Positions 36,723 through 47,200 of a DNA stretch of 64,000 nucleotides are shown here, in pieces. The notes under the pieces were generated by a model. That model was not told the DNA's origin, did not search any database, and was given only the letters and a program-made list of their open reading frames with translations. The DNA comes from Planctomycetota bacterium (GTDB taxonomy: Bacteria > Planctomycetota > UBA1135 > GCA-002748355): positions 1 to 64,000 of the forward strand of contig JACKHW010000013.1 of the NCBI GenBank assembly GCA_020638795.1, in the 5' to 3' direction. Made by a program: the position numbers and the translations under genes. How positions within the stretch are numbered: position 1 is the stretch's first letter; every line of letters starts with the position of its first letter.

Positions 36723-39700
36723 TGCTCGGCAAGAAGAAGAGCAAACGTAAGCCAACCGAGTTCTCGCCCGAAGAACGCGAGCGTCGCGCCGAAGCCACGC
36801 GCGCAGCAGCGGCGACCCAGAAGGCGGCGCAGCGTCCCAGGCCTTGGTGGCGTCGCCTCGCGAAGATCTCGGTGATCACGCTGGCCATTCTCGTCGTCGC
36901 GCGCGTGATCCTCGCGGTCGCGATGCCGTGGATCGTCGATGCTGCCGTTCGGGGCTTCGGACTTCGAGCGAGCTACGACTCCCTCGGGCTGTCGCTTCTC
37001 GGCGGCAGCGTCGAAGTCACGAACCTCGTGTTGCGCACGCGCACCGATGACTCGCATGCCGATGCGAAGTCGGCGCCGGTCGCGGATGTCGATCGGATCC
37101 TGTTCGATCTCGATGTTTCACGCCTGCTGACGGGCCGCATCGCGATCCACGACGTGGACGTCAACGGTGTCGTTGCCGATCTGCGACGCGACGCGAAGGG
37201 ACGTATCACGCTCGGCGAGCAGGCCGTGCTTTTCGACCCGAATTCCCCTGCGGCAGCTGCAACCGAAGCGGAAGAAAGCGCCGAGCGTCCCGTGTTCGAC
37301 TTCACGAGCCCCGTCGAATGCTCGTTGTTCCGCATCGCGGCGCTGCATGTCGATTGGTCGGACGCGACGCTTGCCGAACCTCTCCAACTCGCGATCGATG
37401 CCGAACTCCGACTCGAGAATCTGGGGCACGCCGACGAACCCGCTCTGCTCGCAGCCAAAGTCGCGATTCACGATGTGGTCGCGGCACTTCGGGTCGATGG
37501 AGAGTTGACGGCGCTCGGTTCCGAACTGCACGCGCACACGGACCTGCGTCTCGACGGCCTGCGGCCTGCGCGGATTCGTCCGCTGCTGGATTCCTTCGGG
37601 ATCGAGCTGCACGCCGACGAAGTCGATGCGTCGCTCTCGGCAAACGCAGAGATCCTCCCGTTCGAGCCCGACCCCGAAGATGCACGCAAGCCGGTCGGTG
37701 AGGTGCGTGGAGAGTTTTCGGTGACGGATGTCTGGATCCGGCGCGATCGCGATGTCCCGCTAAGGCTCGACGCACTCGAAGTCGCCCTGCGCAATGCGAG
37801 TTCGCAGCGCATAGCGATCGAGGCGATCGGCGTGCGGTCACCACACTTGGACGTCCAGCGTCGCGAAGACGGGCGCCTCGTGCTCGGGTTCGTGTCGATC
37901 GTTCCGACAACAGCACCGGCGGATACGACGATTGCATCGCACGAACCATCGTCAACGCGGGCGAGCGGTGAGCCTATTCAACTGCGCGTCGATCGATTCG
38001 AGCTCACGGAGGCCGACATCGCCTTCGCAGACCTGGCTGCGTCGAGCAAGGTCGACCTCACGATTCGCGTGCCGCGACTGGGAGTCTACGATCTCGAGCA
38101 CGGTACGAAGTTGCCCGTTCCGCTGCGCTATGAAGCCGTCGTCGAGGTCCCCGGCGTCGCGGAGAAGACATCGCTGACGGGTTCGATCACGCGCGATGAC
38201 TCGATTGCTTGGACATCGAAGTTGCGCATCGACGGCCTTTGTCCCGTGCGCATCGAGCCGTACTTGCGGGCGATCGGACTCGAGAGCGAACTCGAGCCGG
38301 AGGCTTCGTTCGCGATGCAGATCGACGGCAAGCTCACGCAAAGTGAACGCACTTCGGTCGAAGCGATGCTCTCGAGCTTGGTCTTGAAGAAGGATGCGTC
38401 GAGCGAGCTGATGAACCTTCCTTCGATGCAGATTCGCGCGAGCATCGGTGACGATTTGGTGCGCGTCGAACGATGCGTCGCCGAGGGATCGCCACTCGAA
38501 GTCAGGAGGGATGCGAGTGGTTCGGTGCACGCACTCGGGTTCAGTACGCGAATCGCCGGAGTCTCGCCTCGAGATGAAGGCTCGAAGAAACAGGACGCTG
38601 CATTGCCGCCCGTATCGAAGCCCACCGCGGCGATTCCGAGCTTCGAGATCGATGAACTCGCATGCAAGGGATTCGCGATCACGTTCCGCGACGAGTCCGT
38701 CGAGCCGACGGGCGAGCTCGAATTGACGGACGTCGAGATCGAAGGTGCACGGCTCGGGTTCGGTCCATCGGCACGCGAGCGCAAGGGCACCTTGGGGTTG
38801 CGTGCCAAGGCGGGACGGGTCGCGTCGATCGTGGCGCTCGAAGCGAGCGTGGCCAACACGCCGAAGTCGCAAGCGATCGAAGTTCGTTTGCGCGCCGAAG
38901 GCCTCGAGGGAACCCCACTGGAGCCCTGGCTCGACGGTGCATCCCTCGTCGTTACGGACGGTCGTGCCGCGTGCTCGCTCGTCGGCCGTATTGCACGCGA
39001 TGACGATGGGGGCATGCGAATCGCCGGTTCGATCGGACCCGTCCACCTGGACAGCGGAGCGCAGCGACTTGCCGAAGTCGAGAGTGTGGAGTTCGACGAC
39101 CTCGTCGTCCCCGCGCCGAATGCCGCCAACGAGGCGATGCAACTCGGATCATGGACCGTGCGCAAGCCGCGTGTTCGCGTCGAACGGGAACCGGATGGCA
39201 GGATCCTCGTCGCCGGGTACCGCTTGCCCGTGAGCGCGGCTCGCCGCCCGGACCTGGGATCCAAGCGCGTGACCGTCAGCGGTCCTGCCGAACAACCGGC
39301 CATGCCGGCGTTGTCGTGGGGCGGCCTTCACGTCGACGATGCGCGTTGTCTGTGGCGTGATGCGGCGATGAAGCCCGTGCTCGAGTCGGACTTCAAGGCG
39401 ATTCTCGACATCGATGCCTGGAACTCGTTGCGGGGCGATCCGCTCGTGTTTCGCGTCGAGGTTGCCGCCGGGAAGACTCTCGACGGTCTTCTCTGCAAGG
39501 GAGCGGCGACGATCGCTCCCGATGCGAAGAGTCTCGCCGTCGCCTGTGAAGTCGAAGGGGACGGCTTCAAGAGCGGTGACCTTGCCGTCTACTTGCCGCA
39601 AGGGATGTCGATCGTCGCTCGGGCTGGCAAGCTCCGATCGAAGCTCGATGCCTCACTGGCGATCGGCGACGAGCAAAGCATGCGCGTCGCGATCCACAGC

Positions 39701-42076
39701 TTCGACTATCGTGACGTGGGGGCAACTTCGCCGTGGTTCGCTGGCGATCAGGTCGCTTTCGGCGTGCGGGGGTCCGGTACGACATGGACTGTCGAAGAAC
39801 TCGTCGCCGACGGTATCGAAGGTGAGTTGCGCAAAGGGGTCGATGGCGCATTTCGATTTGCTGGGCTTCGCCTGGAGGCGATGCCGCCTCGGCCTTCGAC
39901 AGCCGAGACGACGGGTTCGACCGACGCGATTTCGGTGGCGGAGACAGCCGAAGAGACAGTCGTTCCAACCGTCCGTCTCGGTCGATCTTCGCTCACGTTG
40001 CGTGCGTTCCGCTACTTCGACGAAGCGCTCGATGGTGACCCCGTCGACGTCGCTTGCAGCGTGAAGCTACCTCGAGACGTCACTCTGATTCAGCCCGACG
40101 CATCGGCTCTGGCACCGCTCGCGATCGAACTCGAAGGTCGGGTGGCCCCGATCTGGGATGCGATGCGAGGCAGGTTGGTCTTGTCGCCCTACGCTGACGA
40201 GCCGAAAGCGACGCTGTCGTTCACGGTCAGCGAAATGCATGGCGACGCCTTGCAGAAGTGCGCGCCCGACATCGCGAAGAAGATCGACATGGCGCAACTC
40301 GATGGCGCGACATGCAAGCTCGCGGGCGAAGTGACGATGCGGATCCGGAGACGCAAGCCGACGGACTTCCCGCTGACCGATGGCTTCGGGCTCGAAGCGC
40401 GGATCACCGAGCTCGCGTTGCGCGATCGCGAGCAGAATGTTCTTGCGGGTGTGCGCGACATCGAAACCGACGTTCAACGAGTCCTTCCGACGACGGGAGC
40501 CGTGCACATCAAAGAACTCCTCGTGCGCGAACCCGAATTGCGCGTGACCTTGGAGCCCAAGGCGATTCGGGTGGCGGGTGTGCGCTTCCTCGAGACCGAT
40601 GGAGGGGAAGTCGCGGGTAAGCACGAAGGTGCGCCGACGACATCCGCATCCGTTGCGGCGCCGCCAACGAGTGATGCCGCGTCGAGCGGCGACTTCAGGC
40701 TCGATCTCTTCTCGGTCGATGGTCTCGATTTCGCGCTCGAAGACGAATCGGTGAACCCGCCGGTCATCGCGCCGATCACATCACTCGACCTCGAGGTCAA
40801 AGGCTTCACGACTCGTGCGCTTCGTGAGCCCTTGCCGATCGCTTTCCACGTCTTTGCAGACGGTGGCAAGATCGAACTTCCGGAGCGAGCAAAGACGGGC
40901 TTGTTCTCTGGCGTCACCTCGGCTGCGCTCGGTGTCTTGAGCGGCAAGAAGGACGAGTTCAAGGTCGAGCCCCGTCCGTTCTTCGGCGAACTCGCGATCC
41001 AGGGGCGGCTGACACTCGTTCCGAAGCCGGAAGGATTCGTCAAGTCGAGCCTGGACTCGATGGAGTTGCTCGCGCTGCGAGGCCTCGCCAGAAAGGCCGG
41101 TTTCGAGATCGGCGATGGTGTGCTCGATTCTGGCGTCCAGGTGCGCTTTCTCGGCGAGAAGGGCATGGAAGTCGACAGCAAGACGACGTTCACGTACCTG
41201 AGCCTCGACGAGCCGGCTGATGGCCCGATCTCGACCTATCTCAAACTACCTGCGCCGCTCGACACCGTGTTGTTCGTACTGCAGAACGAGAATGGAGAGC
41301 AAGTCATTCCCTTCTCGTTCTCTGCACCCGCGGATGATCTAGGCAGCGGCAATATCGTTGGTGCCGCCGTGTCGTCCGTGGCTCAGGTGATCACACAAGC
41401 GATCGCCTCGTCGCCGTTTCGAATCGTCGGTGGTGTCGTGGATCTCGTCGGCGGTGACGATGAAGTGGTTCCGGAACCGGACGCACCGACTCTCGAATTC
41501 GAGGCAGGAACGGTCGACCTCGTCACGGGCGCGAGCACCGAGGAGGCGCTCCGTACCGCTCTCGCGAGATTGCGGAGTGACGACGGACTCGTGCTCGTGC
41601 TTCGCCATGTATTCGGAAGCCGCGATCTGGCGCGTGCAGAGATCCTCGCCAATCCGGATCCGGAGCAAGCACGCGATCTCACCGAGCGATTGCGCAAGAA
41701 GCGTGAAGAGCTCCTCGTGCGCCGCGTCGAACTCGCCGCAACCACCGACACGCGTTTGCATCTCGATCAGGCGGACCTGTCGCGCGACGCTGCAACTGCA
41801 CTGCGTGAACTCGATCGCGAACTCGCGAGAACCGAACGCGCACTCGATGCCGTGTTCGAGTTGCTGAAGCGCGGCGCAGATCGACGTCGTCCGGGTCGGA
41901 CCAAGCGTTTCGCGCTCGAGATCGCCGGTGCTCGCATGGCGCGGGTCCGGACGGAGCTGATCCGTCGTGGCATTCCCGAAGAACGCGTCGAAATCCGCCG
42001 AGCTCGCATCGATGCAATCACCCGCGATGGGCGCGCGGAAGTCGCGTTGACGACGAAGAAGCGCCAGGTCCAGTGA
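36722..42076 (+). CDS. Giant AsmA/DUF748-family envelope protein
   Basis: A 1784-residue protein with a Lys/Arg-rich cytoplasmic start, one membrane helix at about 47-70 (LAKISVITLAILVVARVILA) and an immense periplasmic part with repeating AsmA/DUF748-style units: SVEVTNLVLR, LRFDLDVSRLLTGRIAIHDV and similar beta strands with short turns. The C-terminal stretch ends in helices and RRGIPEERVEIRRARIDAIT, as in DUF748 proteins. AsmA, TamB, YhdP and YdbH belong to a superfamily of rod-like bridges that pass lipids from inner to outer membrane; this size and architecture fit that role. It faces, across a 76-base gap, the TamA-TamB pair. Overlaps the previous gene by TGATG. Confidence 0.75.
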   Translation: MLGKKKSKRKPTEFSPEERERRAEATRAAAATQKAAQRPRPWWRRLAKISVITLAILVVARVILAVAMPWIVDAAVRGFGLRASYDSLGLSLLGGSVEVTNLVLRTRTDDSHADAKSAPVADVDRILFDLDVSRLLTGRIAIHDVDVNGVVADLRRDAKGRITLGEQAVLFDPNSPAAAATEAEESAERPVFDFTSPVECSLFRIAALHVDWSDATLAEPLQLAIDAELRLENLGHADEPALLAAKVAIHDVVAALRVDGELTALGSELHAHTDLRLDGLRPARIRPLLDSFGIELHADEVDASLSANAEILPFEPDPEDARKPVGEVRGEFSVTDVWIRRDRDVPLRLDALEVALRNASSQRIAIEAIGVRSPHLDVQRREDGRLVLGFVSIVPTTAPADTTIASHEPSSTRASGEPIQLRVDRFELTEADIAFADLAASSKVDLTIRVPRLGVYDLEHGTKLPVPLRYEAVVEVPGVAEKTSLTGSITRDDSIAWTSKLRIDGLCPVRIEPYLRAIGLESELEPEASFAMQIDGKLTQSERTSVEAMLSSLVLKKDASSELMNLPSMQIRASIGDDLVRVERCVAEGSPLEVRRDASGSVHALGFSTRIAGVSPRDEGSKKQDAALPPVSKPTAAIPSFEIDELACKGFAITFRDESVEPTGELELTDVEIEGARLGFGPSARERKGTLGLRAKAGRVASIVALEASVANTPKSQAIEVRLRAEGLEGTPLEPWLDGASLVVTDGRAACSLVGRIARDDDGGMRIAGSIGPVHLDSGAQRLAEVESVEFDDLVVPAPNAANEAMQLGSWTVRKPRVRVEREPDGRILVAGYRLPVSAARRPDLGSKRVTVSGPAEQPAMPALSWGGLHVDDARCLWRDAAMKPVLESDFKAILDIDAWNSLRGDPLVFRVEVAAGKTLDGLLCKGAATIAPDAKSLAVACEVEGDGFKSGDLAVYLPQGMSIVARAGKLRSKLDASLAIGDEQSMRVAIHSFDYRDVGATSPWFAGDQVAFGVRGSGTTWTVEELVADGIEGELRKGVDGAFRFAGLRLEAMPPRPSTAETTGSTDAISVAETAEETVVPTVRLGRSSLTLRAFRYFDEALDGDPVDVACSVKLPRDVTLIQPDASALAPLAIELEGRVAPIWDAMRGRLVLSPYADEPKATLSFTVSEMHGDALQKCAPDIAKKIDMAQLDGATCKLAGEVTMRIRRRKPTDFPLTDGFGLEARITELALRDREQNVLAGVRDIETDVQRVLPTTGAVHIKELLVREPELRVTLEPKAIRVAGVRFLETDGGEVAGKHEGAPTTSASVAAPPTSDAASSGDFRLDLFSVDGLDFALEDESVNPPVIAPITSLDLEVKGFTTRALREPLPIAFHVFADGGKIELPERAKTGLFSGVTSAALGVLSGKKDEFKVEPRPFFGELAIQGRLTLVPKPEGFVKSSLDSMELLALRGLARKAGFEIGDGVLDSGVQVRFLGEKGMEVDSKTTFTYLSLDEPADGPISTYLKLPAPLDTVLFVLQNENGEQVIPFSFSAPADDLGSGNIVGAAVSSVAQVITQAIASSPFRIVGGVVDLVGGDDEVVPEPDAPTLEFEAGTVDLVTGASTEEALRTALARLRSDDGLVLVLRHVFGSRDLARAEILANPDPEQARDLTERLRKKREELLVRRVELAATTDTRLHLDQADLSRDAATALRELDRELARTERALDAVFELLKRGADRRRPGRTKRFALEIAGARMARVRTELIRRGIPEERVEIRRARIDAITRDGRAEVALTTKKRQVQ

Positions 42077-42152
42077 CGACAGGATGGCACGTGCGTCCCG
42101 CGTCGGGAGTTCGGTGCACCCTCGTCGCGAGCTCGCATCACGAGCCGAGCTC

Positions 42153-44237
42153 CTAGAACGGATAGCCGACGCTCAGGTGCAGCGTGTAGTCGTCTTCGTC
42201 CGAGTGGGGATTCGGATTGAATCCCGCATCGAAGCGAACCGGACCGATCGGGAGCACGAAGCGCAGACCAGCGCCGATGGCGTAACGCATGTCGTCGAGA
42301 CCGAAGTCGTCGACACTCACACCGACGTTGCCGGCGTCGCCGAAGACCGCACCCTCGAATGGTCCGAAGACGGGGAAACGCAATTCGAGGTTGAACACGT
42401 TGCGGAACTCGCCGCCGCTGGGGCGACCGAGCGGCGTCTTTGGTCCGAGTTGTGACTGCCGGAAGCTCCGCACGGTCGAGTTCCCGCCGTTGAAGAAGCG
42501 TTCCTGAACCGGCACGGCTTCCTTCGAGAACACGACACCGCTCTGCATGGCCGCGCTGAGGATCCAGCGCTCGGCGAGTTGCGTGTTGATCCCTGCTTGC
42601 ACGGTGGCGCGGTCGAACGTGATGTCGCCACCGAGCGCGTTGTCCGCGTGTTCGAGACGCAGGAGTGCGCGGCTTCCGCGCGTCGGGAACAACCGCGAGT
42701 CGCGATCGTCGAAAGCGACTTCCGCGAAGACCGTGCTCACGACGAAGTCGTCGACGACCAGGCTGCGTAGCGAAGAGTCGATGTTCGACCCGTCACTGCG
42801 CGCGATCGAGTAGCCGACTCGAAGCTGCGTCGCATCGAAGATCCGACGGTCGAAAGCCGCACTGAGCGACCGCGAGATGTCCGTGAACGTCGGCTCCTCG
42901 CGTTGTGTGATCGCTGCCGTGATGGCCAATCCCGTATTGGTTGCGAACAGTCGAGGTTCGCGCCACGTCGCGTCCGCGCCGTAGCTCTTCTGACTGATTT
43001 TGCCGGTCACGCGCAGGCTCTGTCCGATACCGAACAGGTTGTTGTCCGCGAGAAACACCTTCGTACGGGCGAGTTCGTAGCTTCCGTAACCGGCGAGGAT
43101 GCCGATTTCGCGCGCTTCGGCTTCCTCGAGGCGAAACGTGATCACGTCTCCATCGGCGTCGGGAGCGGACTCGCGACCGACTTCGATCCGCGAGAAGAGG
43201 CCGGTCAGATAGAGTTCACCGACCGCCTTGTCGATCTTCGAGGCGTCGTACCACTCACCGGAGCGGACGGAGATGCGACGCCTGACGATGCGATCAGCCG
43301 TCCGTTCGTTGCCGACGATCTCGACACTGTGGACGCGTCGACGTGGACCGGGCGTGCCGGTGACCTTCGCGCGGACGCTGTTCGCTTGTCCGGTTTCGTC
43401 CTGCCTTTCGACGGTCAGTTCGACGCGCACGGACGGCGTTGGATATCCATCGTCCTGTAGCCTCTTGCGCAGTCGGTCGCGAAATGCATCGAGGCGAAGC
43501 GTCTCGTAGGGCTCGCCGACGAGCTCCGCTCGCTCAGAGTCGATCTCGCGGCGGTTCTCTTCGGCAGTACGTCCCTCCCATGCGTCGAGGATCGAATCCT
43601 CGATGTCGAGGCTCTCGAGTACGAAGCGCGGCCCCTCCTCGATGTCGTAGGCGATTCGTGCGACCTCGCTACCCGGTTGACGTTCGATCTCCGGTCCTTC
43701 GACCGACACGTCGAGGAAACCGCTGTCTCGGTACTTCCCGCGAAGTGCAATGCGAAACGCGTCGAGTTCAGCACGCACGAAGTACGGGTCTCCGGTCCCC
43801 AGAATGCCGGAGCGTTGACGCGACCACAGAGGTAGGAGCTCGACCGCGCGAAACGCCTTGTTCCCACGCAGGTGCATGTTCTCGATCGTGACGCGCGGAC
43901 CTTCTGCCGTCTCGAAAACGACGCGCAGCGGCTTGCGTGTTCGGTCGATTCGATAGCGTACGCGCGCTTCGGGGAAACCTCGTGACTCGTAGAAATCACG
44001 CAGGTCGCTCGCTGCGTCGACGAGAAGCGACTCCTTGGTCGGGTCACGTTCGAAGTCGATGAGGAGATCCTCGACGACGCGACGCAGTTCGAAGTCGTGA
44101 TACGAATCATCGCCAACGAAGCGCCAATCGACCGACTCGATCGTCTTGCCATCCTCGGTCCGAACCGCGGACGAGCAACTTCCCAGCAGGATCGACAGGA
44201 CCGCTGTGAGTGCGAGAGCAGTCGTGGATCGCCTCAT
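42153..44237 (-). CDS. TamA/BamA-like outer-membrane barrel with POTRA domains
   Basis: 694 residues. The N-terminus has a lipoprotein-like signal (LSILLGSCSS), unusual for this family. Several POTRA-type repeats follow (DLRDFYESRGFPEARVRYRI, VRAELDAFRIALRGKYRDSG, RRVHSVEIVGNERTADRIVR). The C-terminal 350 residues are an Omp85 barrel: FLADNNLFGIGQSLRVTG, FDDRDSRLFPTRGSRALLRL, FFNGGNSTVRSFR (the conserved VRGF-like position reads VRSF) and a final YTLHLSVGYPF ending in an aromatic residue as barrel proteins do. It overlaps the TamB-like gene by ATGA and so forms the classical tamAB order with TamB translated first. Confidence 0.85.
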   Translation of the reverse strand: MRRSTTALALTAVLSILLGSCSSAVRTEDGKTIESVDWRFVGDDSYHDFELRRVVEDLLIDFERDPTKESLLVDAASDLRDFYESRGFPEARVRYRIDRTRKPLRVVFETAEGPRVTIENMHLRGNKAFRAVELLPLWSRQRSGILGTGDPYFVRAELDAFRIALRGKYRDSGFLDVSVEGPEIERQPGSEVARIAYDIEEGPRFVLESLDIEDSILDAWEGRTAEENRREIDSERAELVGEPYETLRLDAFRDRLRKRLQDDGYPTPSVRVELTVERQDETGQANSVRAKVTGTPGPRRRVHSVEIVGNERTADRIVRRRISVRSGEWYDASKIDKAVGELYLTGLFSRIEVGRESAPDADGDVITFRLEEAEAREIGILAGYGSYELARTKVFLADNNLFGIGQSLRVTGKISQKSYGADATWREPRLFATNTGLAITAAITQREEPTFTDISRSLSAAFDRRIFDATQLRVGYSIARSDGSNIDSSLRSLVVDDFVVSTVFAEVAFDDRDSRLFPTRGSRALLRLEHADNALGGDITFDRATVQAGINTQLAERWILSAAMQSGVVFSKEAVPVQERFFNGGNSTVRSFRQSQLGPKTPLGRPSGGEFRNVFNLELRFPVFGPFEGAVFGDAGNVGVSVDDFGLDDMRYAIGAGLRFVLPIGPVRFDAGFNPNPHSDEDDYTLHLSVGYPF

Positions 44238-47200
44238 CGGAACCTGAGGCGGTAGACGATTCCGAAATTGACGTCCTCGTACACGTCGCGCTCGCCTTGC
44301 AACCAGATGCGCGGCATCGCGCGAAACTCGACGACGATGCTCTCGTTGCCGTTCGAGCTGATCTCGGTTCCGGTCAAGATCGAGAAGCGTTCGACGAAGC
44401 TTTCGCGCGCCTCGGTCGATTCCGACCCGAAGAGCCAGTCCGCGAGTTCTTCGACGACGTAGCTTCCGACGACGGTTCCGACGCCGCGCGCACCGGAGTT
44501 TCGCAACTGCTCCGGGCGCGTGCCGGTCGCGACCAACACCGCGAGGTCCTCGGCAGGCAGCGGCGGGTTGGACGACATCAAGACCTCGGGGCGGTCATAC
44601 CGACCGCGAACCGACATCGTCACGTCGAAGCCGTGTCGACGACCCGAGGCGACGATGTTGATCTGCGGGAAGCGCGGCGTCTGCCGATCGAACGTGACGA
44701 GCAGTGTCGACACGCGTAGTTCGATGCCGGGCAGCTTGAGGCGCGCGTCGACGTCCTTGCGCGGAACGCTACTGATCGTGCCGAGGATCAACGGATCGCG
44801 CAGTGTGCCTTCGATCGACAGTGCCGTCGTGATGCCGCCTTGAAACACGTTGGTCTTGACGTCGATCGGCTTCTTGGTGGTGATGTCGACCGCGATGCGT
44901 CCACCGATGCCTTCGGGCAGCGAGAGACCTTCGATCCCGATTCCTTCCCGTACCGCGACTCCGCCGGTGCGACCGACGTCGATGAACGGGATGCGGCCAA
45001 CGACCTTGCTGTTGTCGAGCTCGACCGTTCCTCCGATCTGAATCGCGTCGACCGGGCCCGTCGCCTGCAATGCGAGATCCGCACGAATGCGCACGCCGTC
45101 CTTGCGCCACAGGAGCGTGTTCTTGCCTTCGATGTTGAAGTCGACGGTTCCGCCGTCGAGGCTCTCGAGCATCGAGCGAGGCGTCTTGAACTCGCCGTGA
45201 ACACCGAGCGGGGCAGCGCCCATCATCGCATCCAACCGTTCGACGCGAATCGACTGCGGCTTCACCACGATGTTGCCTTCGATCGCATCGATACGAGGCG
45301 CCGCGGCCGCGCGCACGGCACCATCGTGGACTCTCAACTGCAAATCCGGCTCGGGTTTCGCGATGGATCCGGTGACGACCAAGCGGCCGTCCAAGGTTCC
45401 CGAGAGGTCTTCCAGACCTGCCGTTGCCGGAGGAATCGATCGAAGATCGAAGTCGTCGAACTCGAGAAGAGCATCGACGTTCGCATCGGCGAGAGGCGTC
45501 GTCGCCGTGATCAACGCGCGCAGTCCGATGCCGATCGTCGCGTGGCCGCGCGCGAGTTCGCTCGTCGACTTCACGGCGATGTCTTCGATTCCGACGACTT
45601 GCTCGTCACCGCGGATCCGGCCGGTGAGTTCCAGGGACTTTCCGCCGAGGGGATCGTCGAGCTCGCATCGAAGTGTGCCGTCGACGCGTGCTGCCGAGAG
45701 GTTGACGACGGCGTCGACGCTCTTCGGGACGTAGGAGCCATCGTCGGTCGCGGAACTCGCTTCGAGGAACGGACGTGGGTCGAAATCCTCGACGTCGAGG
45801 CGGGACGAGATCGCGTCGAGTAGGGGACCGATCTCGAGCTGCTCTCCCGCGCGCAGTGATGCGATCGCCCTGTCGAACTGGGTGGGTTGCATGCCCGCCG
45901 TGAGCCGCAGTGTCGTCCGTCCATCTTGGAGGTATTCGAGAGAGTCAAGGCGAACGGCATCCTCCGCACGCGAAGCCATGGCACGCACGAGATGCGCCTT
46001 GCCGTCGATGAGAAAGGCGAAGTCATCGATCCGCAGCGCGTCCTTCTCCGTGAGGAGCGCTCCCGTGACGCCCGTGATCGAAACCGAATCGCGGATCTTC
46101 ACGGCGACGTCGCGGCTCTCGATGCGTCCTTCCACCTCCGGCGCTGCGCTCGTTCCACGTACGGTCACACGACCCGTGACGCTGCCACTGAGCATGTCGA
46201 GGCCGAGTGTCGGCAAGCGCTCGCTGAGTTCGAGGCGGGACAAGTCCTGCATGGCCAAGTCGAGGTCCAGTGCGATCGCCGCGCGATCGAGTGTCGTGCG
46301 CGGGTCCTCACCGCTCTCGAGCAAGCCGATCAGCCCCAGCGATCCGAGCTCGTCTGCGCGGAGTGTCAGGCGAGCCTCGTTGCCGCTGCTCCGCACGGTG
46401 ACTCGACACGCGGTCTTGTCTCGGTCCGTCCCACCGGAACGAACTCGGACTAGGATGGCTTCGGGAGCGATGCCGGTGATACTGCCATCGATTTCGATGT
46501 CGAGCTTCGCCGAGCTGCGATCCCACGTGATCGCGCCAGCGACATCGCCGCCGATCTCGTCGCGTCTAGGCATGGTCTCGGGGAGGAATGCTCGCGCCGA
46601 TGCGAGATTCAGACGCGTCAGGCGGATCCGCGCGTTCGTCGCATTCGCTGCCGCTGCGAGTCCGTCGATACTCGCCGCATCGTCGATCGTGCCGTCGACG
46701 ATCAGTCGCATCGTCCCGCTCTGTTCGATCGCGAGATCGCGTACGTCGATGCGTGCGACGGGGTCCGCAGTCGACACGCTTCCATCCACGCTCGGGCCGC
46801 GAAGTTCTCCACGCAACTCGATCGGTGAGCTGTGGCGTGTCGCGGACTCGACGAACGTCCCCGACACCCGCAGGTCGGGGCGCAGATCCCAAGCCATCGG
46901 TCGCTCGGCATCGAAGTCGAGCGGGTCCGTGATCTTGCCCGTGATCGTGCCCGTAGCCTCGATGGACTCGCGACCTCGGAACAGCCTCGAATCGACGGAC
47001 AGACGCGTCGTGAGATCGCCGTCGGAGAATTCCAGCGTACCGCGGGTCGAGAGTGCTTCGCTGCGCATCTCGTCGCCGAACATGCTCGATACGGGTGATG
47101 TCGCGGCGAGATCGACGCGTACGTCGATTCGACCGGTCGTCTTTGGACCGGGCTTTTCGAGCGCGAACTCGCTGGAATGCAACTGCACGTGTGTGCCGCG

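Noticed and set aside
42129..42152. Small inverted repeat between the AsmA and TamA genes (gagctcg / cgagctc)
   Set aside because: Only seven pairs, a ten-base loop and no U tract, so not called a terminator.
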